Source: Pseudomonas peli | GTDB lineage: Bacteria > Pseudomonadota > Gammaproteobacteria > Pseudomonadales > Pseudomonadaceae | Direction: 5' to 3' | Assembly: GCF_900099645.1 (NCBI RefSeq) | Contig: NZ_FMTL01000001.1 | Location: 1,364,001-1,428,000 of the forward strand | Length of the DNA: 64,000 nucleotides | Part shown: piece after piece, positions 56,474-64,000 of the stretch | Layout: each line of letters starts with the position of its first letter | Numbering within the stretch: the first letter of the stretch is position 1 | The notes under the pieces: model-generated | Told to the model about the DNA's origin: nothing | The model's database searches: none | Seen by the model: only the letters and a program-made list of their open reading frames with translations | Position numbers and translations under genes: made by a program

Positions 56474-57451
56474 ATGCCCTTTAAACCCGCTTGGTGGCTA
56501 CCCGGCCCCCATCTACAAACCCTATGGAACCCAATGTGTCGCCAACCGGCGAAACTTGAGCGCACACGCGAACGGCTGTGGCTGGAGGATGGAGACTTTC
56601 TTGATCTGGACTGGCACGGTCCGCATCAGGCCGATGCACCGCTGGTGTTGGTGTTGCACGGCCTGACGGGTTCATCCGACTCTCTGTATGTGCTGGGATT
56701 GCAGCAAAAGCTGGCGGCCCAGGGCTGGGCCAGCGTGGCGCTGAACTGGCGCGGCTGCTCCGGCGAGCCGAACCTGCTGGCCAGAGGTTATCACTCAGGC
56801 GCCAGTGAGGACCTGGCGGAAACCGTACGCCACCTGCGCGCCCAGCGGCCGATGGCGCCTATCTATGCCGTGGGTTATTCCCTGGGCGGTAATGTGCTGC
56901 TCAAGTACCTGGGTGAAACCGGGGCCGACAGCCAACTGCAGGGCGCAGCGGCAGTGTCGGTGCCGTTTCGTCTGGATCAGTGCGCCGACCGCATCGGCAT
57001 GGGCTTTTCCAGGGTTTACCAGAGCCACTTTATGCGCGAGATGGTGGCCTACGTGAAAGAAAAGCAGCGCCTGTTTGCCCACCAGGGCATGGCCGACCGA
57101 CTGTCCACCCTGGAGAAACTCGGCCCGCTGGACAATATGCGCACCTTCTGGGATTTCGACGGCCGTATCACCGCACCGCTGCACGGTTACGCCGATGCTG
57201 AGGATTACTACCGGCGCGCCTCCAGTCGTTACTTCCTTGGCCGGATCGAAACACCGACGCTGATCATCCAGGCCGCGGACGATCCCTTCGTCTTCCCCCA
57301 CAGCCTGCCCGAAACCAGCGAGCTATCACCCAGCATCGAATTCGAACTGCACGCTAATGGCGGTCATGTCGGTTTTGTCGAAGGCAGCCTGACCAAACCA
57401 GGTTACTACCTGGAACGGCGCATTCCGCAGTGGCTTAGCGGCTTAGCATAA
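56474..57451 (+). CDS. YheT-like alpha/beta hydrolase
   Basis: Predicted serine hydrolase of unknown substrate. 325 aa with FKPAWWLPGPHLQTLWN at the N-terminus (typical of the YheT family), VLHGLTGSSDSLYV, the nucleophile elbow GYSLGGNVLLKYLGE, an Asp in AADDPFVFP and the catalytic His in NGGHVGFVEG. Preceded by a 187-bp gap. The last 17 bp overlap the 3' end of pelG on the opposite strand. Confidence 0.93.
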   Translation: MPFKPAWWLPGPHLQTLWNPMCRQPAKLERTRERLWLEDGDFLDLDWHGPHQADAPLVLVLHGLTGSSDSLYVLGLQQKLAAQGWASVALNWRGCSGEPNLLARGYHSGASEDLAETVRHLRAQRPMAPIYAVGYSLGGNVLLKYLGETGADSQLQGAAAVSVPFRLDQCADRIGMGFSRVYQSHFMREMVAYVKEKQRLFAHQGMADRLSTLEKLGPLDNMRTFWDFDGRITAPLHGYADAEDYYRRASSRYFLGRIETPTLIIQAADDPFVFPHSLPETSELSPSIEFELHANGGHVGFVEGSLTKPGYYLERRIPQWLSGLA

Positions 57452-58805
57452 ACGTCTCGTATTCCAGGTCTTCAAGCGAACTGGAGAGACGCATCAGACC
57501 GAGCAATACGCACACCAGCAACGACAGGGTGAAGCCATAACCATAGAACGTCGGGCCCATATACTGGCTCAGCAGTGTGAGAGCAGCGTTGAGCACCACA
57601 AACAGCACGCAAAGCTCCAGCACAATGGCGCGCTTATCGAGGTAGAAAAACACGTTCAGCAACGCCATAAACACCACCTGAATACTCACCCCAATCAGGT
57701 CAACGTAGAACAGCTGCAGGTAATACGCTGAAATACCCAGCCACTCCAACATTGCCGGGGCCAGAAGGAACAGCAGGACCACGGTCAAGCCTTGCACCTT
57801 GCAGATTTCTAACAAGCCTTGGCGGATGGCCAAAATCATCTGTTCTTTGAGTACGCCAATATGCTGCAGCGTCTGCCCGCCGCGAATCGCCGAGTAGACC
57901 CGCTCATACCATTCGGCAAAATCGGTTTCGATGCGCACCAGAAACACCGCCATCCCCGGAATAATGGCCAAGTACGCCAGGAAGATTGGCAAGTCGTAGA
58001 GCATCGAGGCGCGCAGCGGGCCGATAACCTCGCTGGAGGTCTGCGGGTTGAACCAGAAGATGAACTTATCGATCCAGATGCCCAGGTTGTAACAAAAGCC
58101 CGTGACCAGCAGGCTGATAAAAACCTGACGACGCTTGAGAAAGTCGAACGCAACGAGTTGCTTGGCTGGGTACTCACGCAAGATATCGAACAGAAACATA
58201 AACAGCAGGCTGCCATGACCGATCAGCAAGGCCAGCAGCAGACCATTCATGTGCAAAAAGCGCAGAAAGAACGCGCACAACACCATCAATGAATAGCCCA
58301 CAAGCATAACCAGCAGAATGCGGTTATAGGCTTTCATGCCCGATAGAAAAATGATCACCAACCACAGGTTGCAGAGCGTTACGAAGTTGGCCAATACCAA
58401 GAGGCGATACGCGAAGGGCTCGTCGAACATAAACCCCATGACCAGGCTGGCCAGCACACCCGAGGACAGCGTGACGATCAGCATGATGCCCAGCAGATTG
58501 GGCAGAATACGGTCGTTCTTCTTCTCAAACAGCCTGTCAGAAATGAAGCGGGTAAAAAACAACTGCGCGCCACCGGTATAAATCAGCGAACTGGCCATCA
58601 GGTAGGTAACCGTGACCAAGAACTGCCGCACGGTATTGTCCGGCACAACCACCCCAAGGCTGATCACCCCGATCAACATCACGCTGATGATCGACAGCAC
58701 CCAGGGTCCGGAACTGATCAAGCCCGCATAGAGGTATGCCCGCAGCGTTGCCGAATAAGAATCACGCGACAGTATCTTGCGCAGCTCAAAACCAATACCC
58801 GCCAT
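57435..58805 (-). CDS. pelG: PelG, polytopic inner-membrane Pel export protein
   Basis: Wzx-like flippase family member that works with PelD and PelE to move Pel polysaccharide across the inner membrane. The 456-aa protein starts MAGIGFELRKILSRDSY (diagnostic) and has about 12 hydrophobic segments. It begins 1 bp after the pelF stop. Last gene of the operon; its 3' end overlaps the convergent hydrolase gene by 17 bp, with no hairpin between them. Confidence 0.95.
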   Translation of the reverse strand: MAGIGFELRKILSRDSYSATLRAYLYAGLISSGPWVLSIISVMLIGVISLGVVVPDNTVRQFLVTVTYLMASSLIYTGGAQLFFTRFISDRLFEKKNDRILPNLLGIMLIVTLSSGVLASLVMGFMFDEPFAYRLLVLANFVTLCNLWLVIIFLSGMKAYNRILLVMLVGYSLMVLCAFFLRFLHMNGLLLALLIGHGSLLFMFLFDILREYPAKQLVAFDFLKRRQVFISLLVTGFCYNLGIWIDKFIFWFNPQTSSEVIGPLRASMLYDLPIFLAYLAIIPGMAVFLVRIETDFAEWYERVYSAIRGGQTLQHIGVLKEQMILAIRQGLLEICKVQGLTVVLLFLLAPAMLEWLGISAYYLQLFYVDLIGVSIQVVFMALLNVFFYLDKRAIVLELCVLFVVLNAALTLLSQYMGPTFYGYGFTLSLLVCVLLGLMRLSSSLEDLEYETFMLSR

Positions 58806-58806
58806 A

Positions 58807-60327
58807 TCAAACAGCCTCCATGGCTTCGCGGTACAGGGTGCGATAGCGCTCTAGCATAAGGGTTTCGGTGTAGAACCGATTGACGCGTTCCAGCCCGACC
58901 GCCTGGGCGGCATGCCAGCGCTGCGGGTTATTAAGCAGTTCGACAATCGCACGCGCGGTTGCCTGCGGATCTGCGATGGCCACCACCTCGCCGGCGATAC
59001 CAAGCTCGCGATCCTCACCCGGCGCACCTTCGATCAGTTCACGGCACGAGCCCACGTCGCTGCTCACAACCGGTGTACCTGCGGCCCATGCTTCGAGGAT
59101 AACCAATGGCTGCGCTTCGCTGATGGACGTCAATACCATCATGCCCAGAGAAGGCAGCAATTCGTGTATTCGGCGGAAGCCGAGGAACTTGACCTTACCC
59201 TCCAACCCCAGGCTCAGGACCAAGTTGTGGCATTCCTGCGCGTATTCCGGGTCCTCCTCTTCAGGCCCGACGACCCACGCCTCGGCCTCTGGAATGGCAC
59301 TGATCACGCCCCGCATGGCACGGATAAAGGTTTTAACGTCCTTGATCGGCACGACCCTACCAATCAGCCCAACCACCTTGGGAATGCCTTCAGGCCGCTG
59401 TTGCATGGCGTCTTTCCAGGCTTCCATCGAAATGCCATTAGGAATGACCCGCGTGCGAGCGGGGTCAGCGCCATCATTAATCTGCTGAGTGCGATTACCG
59501 CCATACAACGCGATGATGGGGTCAGCTGACCGATAGGCCAGCAAACCAATTCGCTCGAAAAAACGGATCCACAACCGACGGATATAGTTGACCTCGGCAT
59601 CCAGACCGGTGCGCAGCATTTCATCCGGGCTTTCGGAAATCCAATTCGCCTGAGCCAGGTCGATTTTACGTTCCTTGGTGTAAATGCCGTGCTCACTGAT
59701 CACGTAGGAACACTTCCAGCGATGCTGCAGGATGCTGCCCAGCAGACCCGCATAGCCCGTTGAGATCGAGTGCAACATGCGCGCACGCGGCAGCTTGCGC
59801 GCAGCCTCAGCCAGCATCACCAGCGGCGCCTGCATGGTTCGCAGTGTCCAGAAGTAATTCACAAACGATGGGTCGCTGCAGTGGCGCACATAGCCTTCGG
59901 TGATGGCCTCCCAATTAGCGCGGCTGTGCAGCACATCGTCCAGACTCATTGCGCCATTGGCGAGGTTTTCCAGCATGGCCTGACCTTGCTCAAGGCTGGG
60001 CTCATCTGGATGGTGGAGAAAGACGTGCATGTCGCGCATCAGCTGACGCGGCCCCTCACGCTTGGCGGCAACGACTGCATCACCGGGCTTCCAGGCATTT
60101 TCGAGGAAGTGTTCCTCGATATGCACGACATTCGCCGGAATAGCGTATTGGCGTTTGCCATACGCACCGCTTTGACCGCCAATAAAAAACACCGAAAAGG
60201 TCAGCTCAGGCAGGCCGAGAATCAGTTGGTTGACCCAGCTAGATACCCCACCACGGACATACGGCCAAGTCCCTTCCAGCAATAGGCAGATATCTGCAAT
60301 AGGTGCCTCAACTGCAGGAGTTTTCAT
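58807..60327 (-). CDS. pelF: PelF, GT4-family glycosyltransferase
   Basis: Cytosolic glycosyltransferase that polymerises the Pel exopolysaccharide from a UDP-sugar. The 506-aa protein has an N-terminal domain with CLLLEGTWPYVRGGVSSWVNQLI (the glycine loop of GT-B enzymes) and the C-terminal donor site with the EX7E motif (EAQPLVILE) and GTPVVSSDVGSCRELI. Its ATG overlaps the pelE TGA by 4 bp, indicating coupled translation. Confidence 0.95.
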   Translation of the reverse strand: MKTPAVEAPIADICLLLEGTWPYVRGGVSSWVNQLILGLPELTFSVFFIGGQSGAYGKRQYAIPANVVHIEEHFLENAWKPGDAVVAAKREGPRQLMRDMHVFLHHPDEPSLEQGQAMLENLANGAMSLDDVLHSRANWEAITEGYVRHCSDPSFVNYFWTLRTMQAPLVMLAEAARKLPRARMLHSISTGYAGLLGSILQHRWKCSYVISEHGIYTKERKIDLAQANWISESPDEMLRTGLDAEVNYIRRLWIRFFERIGLLAYRSADPIIALYGGNRTQQINDGADPARTRVIPNGISMEAWKDAMQQRPEGIPKVVGLIGRVVPIKDVKTFIRAMRGVISAIPEAEAWVVGPEEEDPEYAQECHNLVLSLGLEGKVKFLGFRRIHELLPSLGMMVLTSISEAQPLVILEAWAAGTPVVSSDVGSCRELIEGAPGEDRELGIAGEVVAIADPQATARAIVELLNNPQRWHAAQAVGLERVNRFYTETLMLERYRTLYREAMEAV

Positions 60328-61313
60328 AACCAGTATCTCGCCAGGGCCGCAAAGGGCGGCCGCGTCAGCATGTCCTCGGGGAGCTGTCGTAGCAGCTGCG
60401 CAATCGCGGTGTAATCACCGCGGGAGAACGCAATTTCAGCCATAAACGGCAGCAGCTTTTCTAAATCAATGCCTGCTACTTGTGCGTCCAGCAAATGCTG
60501 CTCCGCCCCTTCAAGATCGCCCATTTCCATGGAGATCCGTGCAGCCAAAAGATGACTGTCGTCGCCCGCATCCTGCGCCAGGGCACTATTGACATGCTCA
60601 CGCGCCTGCTTGAGCACATGCTCCAATACGCTGCCCTGAGCCAGCCCCAGGTAGGCCAACTCCCAATACCAACGCGCCAGCGTGGCATGCACAGCGGCCT
60701 TGTGAGCACCGGTCGCATCGGCCAGTTGCTGCAGTGACACTTGGATACGGTGATTGATCTCGCTTTCTTGCCGATCAAGCATCGAGTAGGCCAGTAATCG
60801 CACATCATCCGCAGGGTCGCGCAGCGCCAGCTTGAGAATGGGGATCGAGTCCTTGCTGGGCATCCGTCGGGTGGCAAACAAGGCACTCACGCGCTTTTGC
60901 GCACTGGGCGCATGGCGCAATACATCCTGTAAACCACCGTCCTGGAACATCAAGTCACGGCTGCGTTCTTGCGGACGAAACGGCAGGTCAGGGACGCCAA
61001 TCGCATCCCAGGCCTGTTCTTTTTGCGTGCGCGGCATATACAGCGCCGGAAAGACCGCGATGGCCACCCCAATAGCACCCAGTACCGGGACAAAGAAAGA
61101 CAGGCTGAAGATAAACAGCGGGCTCCACGGCAATGGATATTTGTAGCGATTTGGCAGTAGCAGCCAGACACCTGCCGCCAGCAGCGCGCTGCTGATGCCA
61201 TGGGCAGAAACGAACAGCAGCGCGGCCGCGCCGATAGGCATCTCTTGGAACAACGCCCCCCAACTGCCTAACTCAAATACAAAGGCGCCGCTAAACAGCC
61301 ACTTGCTTATCAT
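60324..61313 (-). CDS. pelE: PelE, membrane protein with TPR-like C-terminus
   Basis: Inner-membrane scaffold of the Pel complex. From the ATG at 61313 the product is 329 aa, the length I recall for PAO1 PelE. Three hydrophobic segments occupy the first 100 residues. The cytosolic part (from about 150) has repeated helical pairs, including HLLAARISMEMGDLEGAEQHL, which resemble TPR units. An upstream ATG at 61328 is possible; neither start has a strong SD. Overlaps pelD by 23 bp or more. Confidence 0.88.
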   Translation of the reverse strand: MISKWLFSGAFVFELGSWGALFQEMPIGAAALLFVSAHGISSALLAAGVWLLLPNRYKYPLPWSPLFIFSLSFFVPVLGAIGVAIAVFPALYMPRTQKEQAWDAIGVPDLPFRPQERSRDLMFQDGGLQDVLRHAPSAQKRVSALFATRRMPSKDSIPILKLALRDPADDVRLLAYSMLDRQESEINHRIQVSLQQLADATGAHKAAVHATLARWYWELAYLGLAQGSVLEHVLKQAREHVNSALAQDAGDDSHLLAARISMEMGDLEGAEQHLLDAQVAGIDLEKLLPFMAEIAFSRGDYTAIAQLLRQLPEDMLTRPPFAALARYWL

Positions 61314-62658
61314 CGAACCCACACTCATTGAATAGGAAGTGACGCAATGCTTCGCGCTCACGCCCGACGCCGATGTCATAGTGGTGGGTGCGTACACCGA
61401 GACTTTCCAGCGTCTGCCCCAGTCCAAAACGCTCAGTGAGCATGCTGTGCAGACGCTGCAGGTAACCCTTGGAGCCTTCAGCCGATGTCAGTGGCAGCAA
61501 CACCAACACGCAGGGATTCGACTGATCAACAGATTTGAGCTGCAGGTCCAGTCCGCGCTGACTGCTTTCGAGCAGGTTCAACAATTCCTCACGGTGCGCT
61601 GACGGGCCCACGGTGAAACCCAACAAATAGGCATCAAGGCCATGCTGCTGGGCATCGTGTAAACAACGCTTGAGGTTCTGACTGAACACCTGGGCATCAC
61701 TGTCCTCGAGCTGAAGCGCCTGCGGATCACTCAACAACAAGTCGGCAATGTGTCCTGCCAGAATCGCCAAAAGGCTCAAGGTTCTGTCGTTGAAGGAGAA
61801 AAACGGCATCTGCTCAACAGCCAGCAGCGCCAGGATCCGACCTTCGGTGTCGACCAAGGGAATGCACGCTTGGTACTGGGAATGCTCGCGACTCTCACCG
61901 CGCTCTAACAGGTCTTCCCGCACACTTAGCAACTCACCGCGTTCCAGGCAAAGCTTGACGAGCAAATCATCTGCCCGCATGGGTTTGCCCGCACCCAAGC
62001 TGTTCAGTGGTTGCAATTCAAGCTGACCACTGGGAGCTACACGGTACAACCCCGCCACATGGAACGAGCCATATTGTGCCAACAAGTTCATGATCGACTC
62101 AGCGAGCGCGGCCAACGCATCGTCACCACGGGGTAACGCACGCAATTGGCTGCGCAAGCCTAACAGCGAGCTGCGCAAGCTGCGGTCATTGCCTGCCACA
62201 CGCTGCTCAAGGCGGTCGTGAGAGATCCGTAGCATGTAGTGCGTGCGCGTAAACGCATCCAAACGCAGCTGCCGATAGTCGTTGGCCATGTCCAGGCGTT
62301 CCAGACGACGCTCCCAGATGTCGCGAAACTCCCCCACCAGCATGCCGGTAATCAGAACGCCAACGATGAACGAATCCGGTATGTCCTGATACACCACATA
62401 ACCGCTCGCGCGGTAGGCAAACAAAACCAACACCAGCAGCACCGCACTGATCAGGCCATGCATAAAGCCATAGCGCATACCCAGCAACAGGGGCGCCAAC
62501 ACCAACCATGGGAAAGTGTTGTGTACCAACATTGGATCATGAGGTGACAGCCAATACCCCAGGCCCAGTCCCAGCCCAGTCAGTATCAGTGTTTCCAGCC
62601 ACGAAACGTGCGAACTGGCACGTGGGGCTAGCGTGAAATCCTTGTGCGCCGAGTCCAT
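61291..62658 (-). CDS. pelD: PelD, c-di-GMP receptor of the Pel system
   Basis: Inner-membrane regulator that switches on Pel synthesis when it binds c-di-GMP. 455 aa, equal to PAO1 PelD. Four membrane segments lie in residues 20-110, then a coiled linker (about 115-160), a GAF domain (about 165-310) and a degenerate GGDEF domain. The inhibitory-site RxxD motif is present as RGLD at residues 368-371, with R402 in the expected second position. The GGDEF active-site motif itself is absent, so it is a receptor, not a cyclase. Confidence 0.95.
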   Translation of the reverse strand: MDSAHKDFTLAPRASSHVSWLETLILTGLGLGLGYWLSPHDPMLVHNTFPWLVLAPLLLGMRYGFMHGLISAVLLVLVLFAYRASGYVVYQDIPDSFIVGVLITGMLVGEFRDIWERRLERLDMANDYRQLRLDAFTRTHYMLRISHDRLEQRVAGNDRSLRSSLLGLRSQLRALPRGDDALAALAESIMNLLAQYGSFHVAGLYRVAPSGQLELQPLNSLGAGKPMRADDLLVKLCLERGELLSVREDLLERGESREHSQYQACIPLVDTEGRILALLAVEQMPFFSFNDRTLSLLAILAGHIADLLLSDPQALQLEDSDAQVFSQNLKRCLHDAQQHGLDAYLLGFTVGPSAHREELLNLLESSQRGLDLQLKSVDQSNPCVLVLLPLTSAEGSKGYLQRLHSMLTERFGLGQTLESLGVRTHHYDIGVGREREALRHFLFNECGFDDKQVAV

Positions 62659-62663
62659 AACAA

Positions 62664-63182
62664 TTACTCGAGCGACAAATCGCCAATAAGCTCACGCAAC
62701 ACTTTTTGCGCAGTCCCTGCCAGGCTTTCGCGTGACCAGCCGGCGCGAGCGCCACTGCTGCTCCACACTACACGGCCACTGTTCGGTTCGATGATCTGCA
62801 GGCTAATACCCACGGCTGGCTCGCCATCGAGACCGCTTTTGTATTGCCATTCATCAACACTGCCGCTGACAACGTAATCAAGGTTTTCCTGACGCGCCCA
62901 CGCCAATGCCTGATTAAAGCGTTCACGATCATCCAGCAGGGGCATTTCATCTTGTGTAACGACGGGGTACAGCCGAGGGCGCAATCCCTCCTCGGCCATT
63001 ACACTGAGCAAAATGTGCTCGCTGCGCTCACCCGCTTGCGGTGCTTGGGAATAATTGATCAGCGGCAGCAGCCCCCACTGTGCGTCACGCGGTAGCGATT
63101 CACTCGCTTCGCGGGTGAAGCTTGAACAGCCCGTGACCAAAAGTGCAACGGCCATCAGGGCCAGGCAGCGAATGGATAACAT
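62664..63182 (-). CDS. pelC: PelC, outer-membrane lipoprotein
   Basis: Periplasmic-facing lipoprotein that forms a dodecameric ring under PelB. Lipoprotein signal with lipobox LVTGCSS (Cys at about residue 19); mature residues show DAQWGLLPLINYSQAPQAGERSE, GLRPRLYPVV, and GISLQIIEPNSGRVVWSSSG. 172 aa, the expected length. CAGGAGA precedes the ATG. It is 27 bp downstream of pelB and 5 bp upstream of pelD. Confidence 0.94.
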   Translation of the reverse strand: MLSIRCLALMAVALLVTGCSSFTREASESLPRDAQWGLLPLINYSQAPQAGERSEHILLSVMAEEGLRPRLYPVVTQDEMPLLDDRERFNQALAWARQENLDYVVSGSVDEWQYKSGLDGEPAVGISLQIIEPNSGRVVWSSSGARAGWSRESLAGTAQKVLRELIGDLSLE

Positions 63183-63209
63183 CGTGTATTTCTCCTGTTA
63201 AATCTCTGA

Positions 63210-64000
63210 TCAACGCCCAAAACGGGCGCTATAGGTCAAACCAAAAGTCCCACCCGCCTCGCCACCACCACTGCGCGGTGCCGATTGGTAACCGAAGGTG
63301 ACGGCTAGCTCGTCATCACCCAACACTTCCACACCCAAGCCGGTATTGATTGCGTAATTGAACTCTTGCTCGGTCCACTGCCAACCTGCGAGTACGTCGA
63401 CCAGCCAGGTGTACTGAGCGCGCCCACGGTTCAGTGCACCGGGAAAACCACGCCGCCAAGTACTGCCGACATACAACTGGCCGAAACGCTCCTGCAGCAG
63501 GTCACTCGCCACGGCACCTTCAATATTCAATGGCCCGCCATTGGGCACACTGATGGTGTCACCTTGCTCGTCAATCTCCTGCCGTGTACTCAGAAGATCG
63601 GGATCAATACCACTTTCTAAACGGTTGTTCTGGTAGTTCACACCGCTGCGCAGTAACCAGGCGGGCCCCTCAAAAAATACTGCATGCGTGAGTTCGAGGT
63701 TGAACTCTTCACCATTGCCAATCGCATCGCCCTGACGCGTCGCAAACCGCTGATGCCCCAGCGACCAGTTGAGTTGATCACGCGCGGAGAAGCTGTGCCG
63801 TCCACTGACATTCAGGCCATCACGCATGCCCAATGCCCGCAGCAGTCCACCCTGATCAGTTTCCCGATGCCAGTCCAGCCCTAGCTGCAGTTCATCACGC
63901 GAGGACACCTGCCACGAACGCAAAACGCCAAACCCCAGGCGATCCTCATCAGTGCGTAAACTGCCATCAAAAGTCAGGGCAAAAGCGCCATCGCTCAGTT
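63210..64000 (-). CDS. pelB: PelB, outer-membrane export porin (C-terminal part only)
   Basis: The frame is open to the right edge, so at least 262 C-terminal codons of a protein of about 1190 residues are visible. The segment is rich in alternating polar and aromatic residues with repeated beta-strand pairs (LQLGLDWHRETDQGG, HSFSARDQLNWSLGH, NYAINTGLGVEV, FGLTYSARFGR) and ends in a typical porin-type C-terminal strand. In PAO1 this is a 16-stranded export barrel preceded by TPR repeats, which here lie outside the window along with pelA. Confidence 0.9.
   Translation of the reverse strand, partial: LSDGAFALTFDGSLRTDEDRLGFGVLRSWQVSSRDELQLGLDWHRETDQGGLLRALGMRDGLNVSGRHSFSARDQLNWSLGHQRFATRQGDAIGNGEEFNLELTHAVFFEGPAWLLRSGVNYQNNRLESGIDPDLLSTRQEIDEQGDTISVPNGGPLNIEGAVASDLLQERFGQLYVGSTWRRGFPGALNRGRAQYTWLVDVLAGWQWTEQEFNYAINTGLGVEVLGDDELAVTFGYQSAPRSGGGEAGGTFGLTYSARFGR

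Noticed and set aside
63210..64000. pelB as a truncated gene
   Set aside because: The reading frame is open to the window edge, so the missing 5' part is due to the cut, not a mutation.

Overview
This is a 64-kb chromosomal window from a Pseudomonas-type gammaproteobacterium. The evidence is the gene order: from metF through rhlE, bioA, rsmE, the complete Pil-Chp cluster, gshB-tonB-algH-ruvX-pyrRBC', pilU-pilT, yggS-proC-yggT-yggU, metX-metW, rdgB-hemW, trmB-thiG-thiS, mtgA, rpoH-ftsX-ftsE-ftsY, an M16 protease pair and rsmD, it follows from memory the PA0430 to PA0368 segment of P. aeruginosa PAO1. Both ends are cut: metF lacks its 5' end and pelB lacks its 5' end. No rRNA, tRNA, insertion sequence, prophage or CRISPR array was recognised.

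Layout. 1-9 kb: one-carbon metabolism (metF), nucleotide salvage (ppnN), an orphan periplasmic solute-binding protein, the RhlE-type RNA helicase, a YceI/cytochrome b561 pair, bioA and rsmE. 9-22.4 kb (minus strand): the twitching and surface-sensing pathway pilGHIJK-chpABC, with a giant ChpA kinase. 22.7-28.5 kb (plus): gshB, tonB3-like, then a tightly packed algH-ruvX-pyrR-pyrB-pyrC' run. 28.5-31.2 kb: an accessory segment with a duplicated-TM2 membrane protein and, divergent from it, a two-gene putative DNA-repair operon (radical SAM plus DUF4130) preceded by a canonical LexA box. 31.2-33.5 kb (minus): the twitching ATPases pilU and pilT. 33.5-42.6 kb (plus): yggS-proC-yggT-yggU, a dynamin-like GTPase behind a palindrome-rich intergenic region, metX-metW, DUF4426, rdgB-hemW, DUF3392. 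42.6-47.7 kb (minus): a zinc alcohol dehydrogenase, DUF1329, trmB, thiG, thiS, DUF423. 47.8-56.3 kb: mtgA, then ftsY-ftsE-ftsX-rpoH (minus) and the M16 pair with rsmD (plus). 56.5-64 kb: a YheT-like hydrolase and, convergent with it, the pel exopolysaccharide genes pelB(partial)-C-D-E-F-G.

How they work together. Three surface-life modules share the window: chemosensory control of type IV pili (pil-chp), the retraction motors (pilT, pilU) and a c-di-GMP-controlled Pel polysaccharide export system. The rest is mainly housekeeping: pyrimidine, methionine, proline, thiamine, biotin and glutathione synthesis, RNA modification and cell division.

The best candidate for an undescribed system is the SOS-box-controlled radical SAM/DUF4130 operon at 29.05-31.2 kb. 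The families are known only as uncharacterised putative DNA modification or repair proteins, and here the LexA operator overlaps a plausible promoter. Secondary leads are the dynamin-like GTPase with its palindromic leader, the double-TM2 protein, an in-frame hexanucleotide microsatellite in chpA, and the position of the pel locus. Gene order comparisons with PAO1 are from memory and no database search was run.
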